Positions 46,432 to 54,664 of a stretch of 64,000 nt of DNA are shown here, piece after piece. The stretch's first letter is position 1. The number at the start of each line of letters is the position of its first letter. The DNA comes from Thermococcus thioreducens. GTDB lineage: Archaea > Methanobacteriota_B > Thermococci > Thermococcales > Thermococcaceae. Both the position numbers and the translations under genes were made by a program. The notes under the pieces are model-generated. The model saw only the letters and a list, made by a program, of their open reading frames with translations, was not told the origin of the DNA and did no database searches. The stretch covers positions 1,364,001 through 1,428,000 of the forward strand of contig NZ_CP015105.1 of assembly GCF_002214545.1 (NCBI RefSeq), given 5' to 3'.

Positions 46432-47979
46432 TTAAATGTTATGCCCGAAGTAGAAATCGGGAAAGAGCCCGACCTCCTGGACGTAGCTCCTCCTCAGCCT
46501 TAGCGCTGTATGGGCTTTCTCAAGCTCCCGGCCGAGGTAGAATGCGTGCCTCGGGGAAATCCTGAAGTGCTCAAGGATCGTGTCGATTATCGCGTTCGGC
46601 TCCTCGCCGACTATCGTGAGGATTAGATCGGTTCCGCGGTGGGCGTTGACCCAGATTTTCCCGTGCTCGACCCAAATCCGGAAATAGAGGGGCTCAAGCT
46701 GAACCGGCCTTTCCCTTGCCTTAACGACTTCCCCAGCGGGTTCAAAACGCCAGTCTGGGGTTCTCTTCTCCTTGAGGATCAGCAGGCCAAAGCCCAAATC
46801 CTTCGGCATCTCAAAGAGGTTCATGTCCACCGCCCTTCTAAGCTCCCGAACGGAACCTTTTGCCTTGGCGCTCGTCTCGGTCGTGAGGAGCAGACTTATC
46901 GAGAGCTCCTTCGCAATTCCAGCCAATAGGGCGTTCATCCCGACGCTGTCCGCGTCGCAGAGTTCAACCACGTTGCCGACACCTGCTAAAAGAACGTCGT
47001 CCGGATTCCTCTCGCGGTAGAGCTGGAAGGCCGCTATTGAGCGCGCCAGATGGGGTACGTGCTCCAAAATCAGGTCGGGGATTACCGTTCTGTATCCGAG
47101 GTCGATGGCTCTCTCCTTCAGTTTCTCAAGAAATTCAACACGCTCAGCAGGTCTGGTGGGGAAAAAGCCCTTCTTCTGATTGGTCGGGATCAAAACGACA
47201 GGCTTCTCTGTCATGAGCTCCTCCAGGTTGCCCCCATCAACACTGAGGAAGAGGTCGGCGTAGATTAAGGCCTTCTCGATTTCAGAGGTGTTGAGGGAGT
47301 CAAAGCTTATCGGCACTTCAAAGCCGTTCTCTATAAGTCGCTCACGGATTTCAGGGATTAGCTCAATGAAATCGAGATTAGTCTCTCCCGCCACCATGCC
47401 GATGTCGATTATATCTGCTCCCTCGCGGAGATAGTAAAGGGCCTTTTCGATGACCTTTTCAATCCCTAGCTTTGGAGCATCTACCACTTCCCCTAAGATC
47501 CTCGCGGGGAAGTCTCTCCCAGCCGGAAGGTTGCCAATCATGATATTCCACGGCTTTTTGAGGGCCTTCTCTATGTAGCGCCTGTTTCTGGTCTTATTCC
47601 TTATGTCCTCGACGCGCTTTAGGGCATCGAAGGAGAAGAGCTCATCCGCCGGGAGTTCTTTGCTGAGCTTGAAGCCCTCGCTCAGGGCCTTAAGCGTTTG
47701 GGGCAAATCAACCGCGTTTCTCGGGCCCTTAAATGTAGGGATTCCGAGCTCATCTTCGATAGGCTGAGCCGAACCGCGGACGAGACCGGGAATTAGGATC
47801 AGGTCGTAGTCCTCGCTCCTTATGCCGGCTTTTTTCAGGTAACGTACTATAAGCTCAGGGGTGAGGAATGCCGCCACGCTCACGGGCGTAACGAATACGT
47901 CGCGGCCTTTCCCGTACTTTCTAACAAGCGGCTCGGCGAGTTTCCCAGTAACGAGGAGGATTTTTTCGGGTGGCTTCAT
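46432..47979 (-). CDS. Archaeal dihydropteroate-synthase-related protein
   Basis: A 515-residue protein of the archaeal DHPS-like family (TIGR00284-type). Residues 1-170 are a non-catalytic N-terminal region (KILLVTGKLAEPLVRKYGKG, then LILIPGLVRGSAQPIEDELG). A TIM-barrel pterin-binding half follows: REGADIIDIGMVAGETNLDF resembles the DHPS signature, PISFDSLNTSEIEKAL the next, and LFLSVDGGNLEE, then VLLAGVGNVVELCDADSVG. The C-terminal part is mixed alpha/beta. These proteins are thought to take part in methanopterin/tetrahydrofolate-type cofactor synthesis. ATG 47979 is placed by homology and a TATA (ACATATAATA) about 30 bases upstream; the mRNA is probably leaderless. Confidence 0.85.
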   Translation of the reverse strand: MKPPEKILLVTGKLAEPLVRKYGKGRDVFVTPVSVAAFLTPELIVRYLKKAGIRSEDYDLILIPGLVRGSAQPIEDELGIPTFKGPRNAVDLPQTLKALSEGFKLSKELPADELFSFDALKRVEDIRNKTRNRRYIEKALKKPWNIMIGNLPAGRDFPARILGEVVDAPKLGIEKVIEKALYYLREGADIIDIGMVAGETNLDFIELIPEIRERLIENGFEVPISFDSLNTSEIEKALIYADLFLSVDGGNLEELMTEKPVVLIPTNQKKGFFPTRPAERVEFLEKLKERAIDLGYRTVIPDLILEHVPHLARSIAAFQLYRERNPDDVLLAGVGNVVELCDADSVGMNALLAGIAKELSISLLLTTETSAKAKGSVRELRRAVDMNLFEMPKDLGFGLLILKEKRTPDWRFEPAGEVVKARERPVQLEPLYFRIWVEHGKIWVNAHRGTDLILTIVGEEPNAIIDTILEHFRISPRHAFYLGRELEKAHTALRLRRSYVQEVGLFPDFYFGHNI

Positions 47980-48066
47980 GTGGGTAGCTGGTAAACTGGG
48001 GGTATTATATGTTTCGGAGCCAAAAGATTTTAACATCAATTTCCTATGGGCAGTATGGGGAGTGGA

Positions 48067-48276
48067 ATGAAGGTGATAAACGTTCCCGTTCCAAATGGCG
48101 TTGACGAAGAGACGTTTAAGAGGATAGTGCTCGGCATATCCAGGCGGCTGGAAGAGTCGCACAAACGGCTTCAGGAGCTGGACGAGCTCCTAAAAGATTC
48201 GGAGCTGTCCGATGACGAGGCCATTGAGATGGGTAGGGAGTTAAAGCGGCGCGCGAGGGAGAGAGGTTGGTACTGA
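48067..48276 (+). CDS. Antitoxin of a PIN pair
   Basis: A 69-residue protein: KVINVPVPNGVDEETFKRIV, then a long charged helix (RRLEESHKRLQELDELLKDS, then DDEAIEMGRELKRRARERGW). The first strand and following helix can form a ribbon-helix-helix DNA-binding unit, and the helical tail is typical for toxin binding. ATG 48067 follows GGGAGTGGA. It overlaps the start of the PIN gene by ten bases. Assigned as antitoxin by position and shape. Confidence 0.78.
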   Translation: MKVINVPVPNGVDEETFKRIVLGISRRLEESHKRLQELDELLKDSELSDDEAIEMGRELKRRARERGWY

Positions 48277-48692
48277 AGCTTGTCGTTGACACCAACGTTC
48301 TCTTCTCTATCTTTAAAAAAGAAAGTCAGACGAGGAAACTGATTTATCTGTCTGCCTATGAGCTTGAACTCCATTCTCCCCTCTTTGCCATTGGAGAACT
48401 GAAAAACTACAGAGATGTTATCATAAGGAAAGCAAAAATCTCTGATGTGCAGTTTTACGAGATACTCTATGAGATGGGCGAAAGGATAAGACTGTGGCCT
48501 ATTAAAGACTACGCGGAGTTCATATCCCTTGCCGAGAGGATAACTCCGGATCCAGACGATGTCCCCTTTGTTGCACTTTCGCTGAAACTCAATGCCCCTC
48601 TTTGGAGCAATGACAAAAGGTTAAAGAAAATAACGCAAATCCACGTTGTGAACACCTCGGAACTGATCAAACTCCTGGAGGAGTTAAGGTGA
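48267..48692 (+). CDS. vapC: PIN-domain toxin
   Basis: A 141-residue PIN protein. KLVVDTNVLFSIFKKESQTR has the first Asp, LFAIGELKNYRDVI the Glu, ITPDPDDVPFVALSLKL and LWSNDKRLKKI the C-terminal acids. The family is the archaeal group with a short, N-terminally truncated start. Start is TTG 48267 right after GAGAGG; the frame begins inside the antitoxin gene. The stop overlaps GTG 48689 of the DUF72 gene. The nuclease should target tRNA or rRNA in stress; the target is unknown. Confidence 0.85.
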   Translation: MVLKLVVDTNVLFSIFKKESQTRKLIYLSAYELELHSPLFAIGELKNYRDVIIRKAKISDVQFYEILYEMGERIRLWPIKDYAEFISLAERITPDPDDVPFVALSLKLNAPLWSNDKRLKKITQIHVVNTSELIKLLEELR

Positions 48693-49401
48693 TTCACATC
48701 GGAACATGCGGCTTCTGCGAGAGCCACTCCCGCTATTACCGCGACTTCGACGCGATAGAGGTGCAGCAGACCTTCTACCGAATCATTCAGGAGAAGACGC
48801 TCGAACGCTGGCGGAAGGAGGCTCCGAGGGACTTCACCTTTGCAATAAAGGCCTTTCAGGGAGTAACCCACCCGCCGAGCAGCCCGACCTGGAGAAGGAG
48901 CAACGTTAAGCCGGGCAGGGAAGTAGGCCTGTTAAGACCCAACAGCGAGGTGCTCCGCTTCTGGCGTTTGACGCTGAGGGAGGCTGAGATTTTAGGGGCG
49001 CGCTTTATTCTGATTCAGCTCCCGAGGAGCTTCAGGGAGAGCGAGGAGAGCTTTATCAACACGGGGAGGTTCTTTGAAATGGCGGAGCGGAAAAACTTTG
49101 AGATAGCGGTGGAGCTGAGGGGCTGGAGCGAAAAAACGTCAAGCGCTTCGTCAGGGAGTTCGGGGTTATAGACGTAACCGACCCGCTCGTGCGGATTCCA
49201 CTCCACAAAGGAGAGACAAACTATTACAGGCTTCACGGGCGCTACGAGAACGGGAAGATTGTTTACAGGCACACATACAGTGAAGGGGAGCTGCAGAAGA
49301 TAAGGGAAAGGGTTCTCGGCTGGAACCGCTCGGAGAGCTTCGTCTTCTTTAACAACTCGGACATGTGTCGGGATGCCAAGCGCTTTAAGGAACTTCTTTA
49401 G
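48689..49401 (+). pseudogene. DUF72-family protein, frameshifted at an A run
   Basis: A DUF72 TIM-barrel protein split over two frames. The first (GTG 48689 to 49171) has IHIGTCGFCESHSRYYRDFD, then FYRIIQEKTLERWRKEAP, then FAIKAFQGVTHPPSSP and ENFEIAVELRGWSE-like sequence. The second continues VKRFVREFGVIDVTDPLVRI, then RLHGRYENGKIVYRHTYSEG, then FFNNSDMCRDAKRFKELL. They join if the six A at 49131-49136 were seven. DUF72 is linked to DNA or nucleotide-related hydrolysis but has no firm function. The gene follows the PIN toxin with overlapping stop and start. It could be a sequencing error. Confidence 0.75.
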
Positions 49402-49477
49402 GCTCAGGCACGGGTCCAGTTCATCACGGGTCAGACGAGGGTGTCGTCATCATCACCTTGAAAAGGAAAGGAGAGGT

Positions 49478-50482
49478 TCACTCGAACCCCGGCTTCCTGA
49501 CATTCACCACTTCCCTATTCACGAGCGTCGGGGGGATTTGGCCGTTCTTGAAGGCTATGAGGTTCCTCGCCACGAGCTCAGCCATTCCCTCCCTTGCACC
49601 GTGGGTCGCGCTCCCTATGTGCGGGGCTAAGACGACGTTGTCGAAGCTGAAGAGCTCTTCGTGGTAGTACGGCTCCTCTTCATAAACGTCCAGGCCGGCC
49701 CCGGCAATCCAGCCCTCTTTGAGCGCCTTAACGAGCGCCTCTGTATCGACAACCTTTCCGCGCGCTATGTTCACGAGTATCGCTGTTGGCTTCATCAGCC
49801 TAAGCCGCCCCTCGTTGATGAGGTGGTGAGTTTCCCTCGTCAGCGGGACTGCCAAAACCACGAAATCGCTCTCGCGCAGGAGCTCGTCCAGCGGTTTGAA
49901 CTCGGCGCCGAGCTCCTTTTCAACTTCTGGCTTCCTCGTGCGGGAGTTGTAGAGTATCCTCATCCCGAAACCTTTCGCGCGCCTCGCTATTGCCTGGCCG
50001 ATCCTTCCGAAGCCGACTATGCCGATGGTCTTTCCGTAAGCGTCGTAGCCGAGGAACCAGCGCGGGTGCCAGGCTATTCCTTTCCTCTTCCACTCGCCGG
50101 AGCGGGTGAAGCTGTCCGCCTCAATTAAGCGCCTCGCGGTGGCAAGCAGAAGGGTCCAAGCGAAGTCGGCGGTCGCGTTGGTAAGAACGTCCGGGGTGTT
50201 CGTGACGTAGATTCCCCTCCGTGTCGCTTCCTTAACGTCTATGTTGTCGTAGCCGACGGCGTAGTTGGCGACTATTTTCAACCTCGGTGCTGCATCGAAC
50301 AGCTCACCATCAACCCTCTCACTGAGCATAGAAACCAGAGCGTCCACGTCCCGAACTTTCTTCAGCAGGACTTCCCTTGGAATCTCGTGTTCCTCCGACC
50401 AGACCTCGACCTCAAAGTGCTCCCTCAGCATTTCGATGCCGTTCTCGGGGACGGCGCGCGTGATGAAGACCTTAGGCTTCAT
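49478..50482 (-). CDS. gyaR: Glyoxylate/hydroxypyruvate reductase (D-2-hydroxyacid dehydrogenase)
   Basis: A 334-residue D-isomer-specific 2-hydroxyacid dehydrogenase. It begins [20 protein letters not shown]. The NAD(P) loop is [18 protein letters not shown]; the substrate Arg is in [15 protein letters not shown], the Glu in [15 protein letters not shown], and the catalytic His in [15 protein letters not shown]. By memory it is close to glyoxylate reductase of Thermococcus litoralis, which reduces glyoxylate and hydroxypyruvate with NADH. ATG 50482 follows GGTGATGGG. The divergent gene is an aminotransferase, and the pair could cooperate in glyoxylate/glycine or serine-type metabolism. Confidence 0.92.
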   Translation of the reverse strand: MKPKVFITRAVPENGIEMLREHFEVEVWSEEHEIPREVLLKKVRDVDALVSMLSERVDGELFDAAPRLKIVANYAVGYDNIDVKEATRRGIYVTNTPDVLTNATADFAWTLLLATARRLIEADSFTRSGEWKRKGIAWHPRWFLGYDAYGKTIGIVGFGRIGQAIARRAKGFGMRILYNSRTRKPEVEKELGAEFKPLDELLRESDFVVLAVPLTRETHHLINEGRLRLMKPTAILVNIARGKVVDTEALVKALKEGWIAGAGLDVYEEEPYYHEELFSFDNVVLAPHIGSATHGAREGMAELVARNLIAFKNGQIPPTLVNREVVNVRKPGFE

Positions 50483-50558
50483 TTCCCATCACCCGAATAC
50501 CCTTATATATCATTTCGACGTAAATCTAAATGCTGTCACCCATGTTGAGGTGAGTGAT

Positions 50559-51773
50559 ATGGAGCAGATAAAGTTTCTGGCCGGAAGGGCAAACTGGATT
50601 AAAGGGTCGGCACTGGCGGAGGTCATGAAAAAGGCCGCGGAGCTCAGGGCCGGGGGGAGAAAGCTCATAAGCCTCTCAGCGGGCGACCCAGATCCCGGCC
50701 TCATACCCCGGAAAGTCCTCGGGGAGCTTGCCAGGGAAGTCCTTGAGGAAGTTCCCCAGTCCGTCATGTACACCCCCGCAAACGGCATCCCTGAGCTGAG
50801 GGAAGAGCTCTCAGGGTTCCTCAAAAAATACGAGGGCTACACAGTGGATCCATCAGAGATAATCATCACGGTGGGCGGAACCGGGGCGATAGACCTCCTG
50901 GGAAGGGTTCTCATAGACCCCGGAGACATAGTCATAACCGAGAACCCGAGCTACATCAACAGCCTCCTGGCCTTCGAGCAGCTTGGGGCCAGAATAGTGG
51001 GAATCCCAATGGACGGGGACGGCATGAGGGTAGACCTCCTCGAAGAGAAGCTTAGGGAGCTTGAAAGCAGGGGGGAGAGGGTCAAGTTCATCTACACCAT
51101 CCCAACGGGACAGAACCCCATGGGGATCACCATGAGCATGGAGCGGAGGAAGGCCCTGCTGGAGGTGGCCGAGGAGCACGACCTCCTCATAGTGGAAGAC
51201 TCTGCATACAACTTCATGCGCTACGAGGGAGAAACAAAGCCGCTGAAGGCCATGGACGGCGCCGGAAGGGTCATCGTGGTCGGGACGTTCAGCAAGGTCA
51301 TGGGGACTGGCTTCAGGATCGGCTGGCTCATAGCCGGGGGTGCCATAGGAAAGAAGGTTCTCATGGGGAAGTCCCCCATAGACTTCTGCGCCCCCACCAT
51401 TTCCCAGTATATAGCCCTGGAGTACATAAGGCGCGGCTACTTCGAGGAATACCACCTAAAAGAGGCACTGCCCGGGTACAAAAGAAAACGGGACACTATG
51501 CTTAAAGCCCTCGAAGAGGGCCTCCCGGAGGCAGAATTCACGCGGCCGATAGCGGGAATGTTCGTGATGCTCTTCCTGCCGAAGGGAGCAGACGGGATGG
51601 TCTTTGCCTCGGAGCTCATGGAGGAAACCGGAGTCGTAACGGTGCCAGGAAAACCATTCTACACCGACGAGAGCGGAGGAAACGCACTCCGCCTCAACTT
51701 CTCACGGCCGAGCGAGGAAGAGATACTGGAGGGCGTCAAAAGGCTCGCGGAGTTCTATCACAGGAAATTCTGA
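50559..51773 (+). CDS. PLP-dependent aminotransferase, class I/II
   Basis: A 404-residue fold-type I aminotransferase. SLSAGDPDPGLIPRKVLGEL is the N-terminal substrate-side motif; IITVGGTGAIDLLGRVLID starts the PLP domain; IYTIPTGQNPMGITMSMERR and LLIVEDSAYNFMRYEGETKP supply the Asn and Asp for the pyridine ring; VGTFSKVMGTGFRIGWL contains the Schiff-base Lys. The Arg of LRLNFSRPSEEE binds the carboxylate. Relatives include aromatic and 2-aminoadipate aminotransferases (LysN). ATG 50559 follows GAGGTGA. Substrate not assignable by eye. It is divergent from the glyoxylate reductase. Confidence 0.92.
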   Translation: MEQIKFLAGRANWIKGSALAEVMKKAAELRAGGRKLISLSAGDPDPGLIPRKVLGELAREVLEEVPQSVMYTPANGIPELREELSGFLKKYEGYTVDPSEIIITVGGTGAIDLLGRVLIDPGDIVITENPSYINSLLAFEQLGARIVGIPMDGDGMRVDLLEEKLRELESRGERVKFIYTIPTGQNPMGITMSMERRKALLEVAEEHDLLIVEDSAYNFMRYEGETKPLKAMDGAGRVIVVGTFSKVMGTGFRIGWLIAGGAIGKKVLMGKSPIDFCAPTISQYIALEYIRRGYFEEYHLKEALPGYKRKRDTMLKALEEGLPEAEFTRPIAGMFVMLFLPKGADGMVFASELMEETGVVTVPGKPFYTDESGGNALRLNFSRPSEEEILEGVKRLAEFYHRKF

Positions 51774-51835
51774 CGCTCCATTCTTTTCCTTTCCGACGCT
51801 ATCTGGGAAGAACGTTCTTAAGCCATAAAATCCAA

Positions 51836-53107
51836 ATGGGCTCCATGATAGGAGGGAGGATAGAGGGGATAAGTGACGACGGTCTGGGAATACTGGAAAC
51901 GGGCGGAAGGCTGATCTACGTGCCGTTCTCATATCCCGGCGACGAGGTGAGGGTTAGAGGAACCAAAAGGCGCTTCGGCAGACTTCTTGCAAAGGACTTT
52001 GAGCTCATCGAACCCTCTCCACTCAGGGAGAGGGCGAGATGTCCCCGCTTTGGGAGATGCGGCGGCTGCCTCTGGCAGGAGTTGAAGTACAGGGAGCAGC
52101 TGAGGCTTAAAGCGGAGGTTTTCGAACGGATTACCGGGATAGAGGCGGAGATTAAGGGCTCGCCCAAAATCTGGGGGTTTCGCAACATCAGCAACTTCAT
52201 CGTTACAACCGCTGGAATCGGCCTCAAGGAGTACGGAAGCCCGTCGGAGGTGGTGAACCTTTCGGAATGCCCGGTTTTCTCGAAGAGAACGGCTGAATAT
52301 CTCCGTGCCCTCAGAGATTTTCTCTCTGAGATGGGGCTTAAGCCCTGGAACTTAAAGCGGAAAGCTGGCGACGTCCACTACCTGCAGGTCAGAGAGGGCA
52401 AGTTCACGGGGGAGGTGATGGTGAACCTCATTGCCCACAGGAAACCCTCGAAAGATGCTGCCGAAGCCTTCAGAGACTACTTCTCCTTCGCGGATTCCCT
52501 CTACTGGAGCGTTAAGAGGGACGAGCGGGACGATCCGAGGGGAAATCCTGAGCTTATTGGTGGGGATCCCTTCATACGCGAGAGGATCGGGGATGTAACT
52601 TACCTCATCCACCCGAATTCATTCTTCCAGACCAACAGCTACGCCCTGGAACTGCTCCTCAGGGCGGTTGAGGGCTTCACCGATGGCGAAAAAGTCCTCG
52701 ACCTTTACTCCGGCGTCGGAACCTTCGGTGTCTGGCTGGCAAAGAGGGGGTTTAACGTTGAGGGAGTCGAGCTCAACCCCTTCGCTGTGGAAATGGCTAG
52801 AAAAAACGCCAGGCTAAACGGTGTTGATGCCGTCTTTAAAGTTGGCCGGGCCGAGGAAACGTCGATCGGCGATTACGACACGGCGGTGGTTGATCCGCCG
52901 AGGAAGGGGCTGAAGGAAACGGCTGAACTGCTGGTGAAAAGTGGCGTTGAGAGAATCGTCTACGTTTCATGCAACCCCAAAGCCTTCAGGCTCGACTACG
53001 AGAACCACATGGCGAAGAATTACAGGGTTGAGGGGGCGGTTTTAGTGGATATGTTCCCCCACACGCCGCACGTTGAGGCTGTTGTTAAGCTGGTGAGAAA
53101 GTGTTAA
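51836..53107 (+). CDS. RNA 5-methyluridine methyltransferase, RlmD/TrmA-like
   Basis: A 423-residue TRAM-SAM-dependent methyltransferase. Residues 1-55 form a TRAM domain (GGRIEGISDDGLGILETGG). CPRFGRCGGCLWQELKY is an Fe-S cysteine set (CxxxxxCxxC). VLDLYSGVGTFGVWLAKRG is the SAM loop, VVDPPRKGL and YVSCNPKAF hold the catalytic Asp-Pro-Pro and nucleophile Cys. Members methylate U747/U1939 of 23S rRNA or U54 of tRNA at C5; archaeal PAB0719/PAB0760-type enzymes do U54 or rRNA, and which one this is cannot be told. ATG 51836 or 51845; a TATA-like TTCTTAAG about 24 bases upstream suggests a leaderless message. Confidence 0.9.
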   Translation: MGSMIGGRIEGISDDGLGILETGGRLIYVPFSYPGDEVRVRGTKRRFGRLLAKDFELIEPSPLRERARCPRFGRCGGCLWQELKYREQLRLKAEVFERITGIEAEIKGSPKIWGFRNISNFIVTTAGIGLKEYGSPSEVVNLSECPVFSKRTAEYLRALRDFLSEMGLKPWNLKRKAGDVHYLQVREGKFTGEVMVNLIAHRKPSKDAAEAFRDYFSFADSLYWSVKRDERDDPRGNPELIGGDPFIRERIGDVTYLIHPNSFFQTNSYALELLLRAVEGFTDGEKVLDLYSGVGTFGVWLAKRGFNVEGVELNPFAVEMARKNARLNGVDAVFKVGRAEETSIGDYDTAVVDPPRKGLKETAELLVKSGVERIVYVSCNPKAFRLDYENHMAKNYRVEGAVLVDMFPHTPHVEAVVKLVRKC

Positions 53108-53210
53108 ATGGTTCGTTCTTCATTATCATAATCGTGACTGAACTCTTGAAAACCTTTCTCCTCTGAACGGACGACGGGTTCCAATGGGGAACTTCGGAGC
53201 TCCAAAACTT

Positions 53211-53240
53211 TTAAATAATTGAAACGCGAGTATTATACTC
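53211..53240 (+). promoter_or_regulatory. Leaderless promoter with 13-bp palindrome, second DUF234-type ATPase gene
   Basis: TTAAATAA (53211-53218) is 30 bases before ATG 53241. The perfect palindrome GAGTAT-T-ATACTC fills 53228-53240, directly against the ATG. Spacing is identical to the promoter of the first paralogue (31631-31660), but stem bases differ in paired fashion: G/C at one place where the other has T/A, and T/A where the other has G/C. Confidence 0.65.
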
Positions 53241-54650
53241 ATGAGTAGACAAAAGTTCATAGACAGGGAACGCGAACTGGAGTTCCTTGAGAGGACATAT
53301 TCCAGTGACAGGGCAGAATTTCTTGTAATCTATGGTAGAAGAAGGATAGGCAAGACTGAACTGCTTCTTCACTTTGCAAGGGATAAACCTCATGTCTACT
53401 TTCTGGCAACGGAAAAGCCCTACAGAGACAACCTGAAGGAGCTCCAGAGACTCCTGTCGGAATTTCTCGGGGACAGGCTCTTTGGGAAGATTGTCTTCGA
53501 GGACATAGACGAGCTCCTCATGGCGTTCGCCGAAAGAATTGGTGATGAGAGAGTGATCCTGATAATTGACGAGTTCCCCCTGCTGGTTGAGCACCGCCGC
53601 CCTGTTCTCTCGCTCCTTCAGAAGGCGTGGGATTTGAAACTGTCCGAGACAAGGATAATGCTCATCCTCTGCGGTTCAAGTGTCTCTGCGATGGAAAGCG
53701 AGGTTTTGGCCTATAAAAGCCCCCTCTACGGAAGGAGAACCGGGCAGTGGCGTTTGACGGAGATCCCCTTCTTCCACATCGGGGAGTTTCTTCCCGGCTA
53801 TGGCGTTGAAGAACTCGTCAAGGTTTGGGGCATCACTGGGGGAATTCCAGCTTATCTGCTCCAGTTCAGCCCAGAAAAAAGCTTCGACGAGAACGTGGTC
53901 AAGAGAGTTCTCTCCAAGGGAGCGTTTCTCTACGAGGAGGCGGAGTTTCTGCTCAGAGAAGAGCTCAGAGAACCGGCAAATTACTTCGCCATACTGCAGG
54001 CGATAGCGAGCGGGAGGAGCAGGTTCGGCGAGATAGTGAGCTCAACGGGTCTCGACAAGAGCCTCGTGTCAAAGTATCTTTCCGTCCTCCAGAGGCTTGA
54101 AATAGTTAAGCGCGAAGTCCCGGTAACCGCGACACCGAAGGAGGCGAGCAAGAGAGGTCTGTATTCCATAGCCGACAACTACTTCGCCTTCTGGTTCCGA
54201 TACGTGCTCCCGAACAGGAGCTACCTTGAGGCAGGCCTCGCGGAGGAAGTCTGGGAGCGCTCGAAGAGCGACTTTAACGCCTATATGGGTTCCGTCTTCG
54301 AGAAACTCACCAGGAATCCGGAAGTTTTCTTAAGGCTCACGAGCTTCCGCTTCACGAAGCTTGGCAGATGGTGGAGACAAGGCGAGGAGATTGATATCGT
54401 CTCTCTGAACGAGATGGAGAAGAGGGCTTTGCTCATTGAAGTCAAGTGGAAGGATCTGAGCGAGAGGGAGGCGAGAGGGATTCTGAAGGACTTAAAGAGG
54501 AAGGGCGAGCTTGTGGGACTGGATGGCTGGAGAAAGGCTTACGGACTGGTGGCTAAGAGTTTAGAAGGAAAAAAAGAGTTAAGAGCTGAAGGCTATCTTG
54601 TATGGGACTTGGAGGATCTCGATGGGCCAAGGTTCAAAGGGAAAGGATAG
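53241..54650 (+). CDS. Archaeal ATPase with DUF234 C-terminal domain (second copy)
   Basis: A 469-residue paralogue of the 31661 gene. Walker A is VIYGRRRIGKTELLLH, Walker B is ILIIDEFPLLVEHRRP, sensor strand LILCGSSVSAMESEVLAY. The winged helix is at residues 215-285 (YFAILQAIASGRSRFGEIVS, then STGLDKSLVSKYLSVLQRL). The C-terminal region has FADNYFAFWFRYV-like sequence (IADNYFAFWFRYVLPNRS), WWRQGEEIDIVSL and LLIEVKWKDLSEREARG, a nuclease-like EID/EVK motif. Function unknown; an NTP-driven regulator or defence role is possible. The ATG is fixed by the leaderless promoter with its palindrome. Confidence 0.9.
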   Translation: MSRQKFIDRERELEFLERTYSSDRAEFLVIYGRRRIGKTELLLHFARDKPHVYFLATEKPYRDNLKELQRLLSEFLGDRLFGKIVFEDIDELLMAFAERIGDERVILIIDEFPLLVEHRRPVLSLLQKAWDLKLSETRIMLILCGSSVSAMESEVLAYKSPLYGRRTGQWRLTEIPFFHIGEFLPGYGVEELVKVWGITGGIPAYLLQFSPEKSFDENVVKRVLSKGAFLYEEAEFLLREELREPANYFAILQAIASGRSRFGEIVSSTGLDKSLVSKYLSVLQRLEIVKREVPVTATPKEASKRGLYSIADNYFAFWFRYVLPNRSYLEAGLAEEVWERSKSDFNAYMGSVFEKLTRNPEVFLRLTSFRFTKLGRWWRQGEEIDIVSLNEMEKRALLIEVKWKDLSEREARGILKDLKRKGELVGLDGWRKAYGLVAKSLEGKKELRAEGYLVWDLEDLDGPRFKGKG

Positions 54651-54664
54651 AGAAATCTGAGAAC

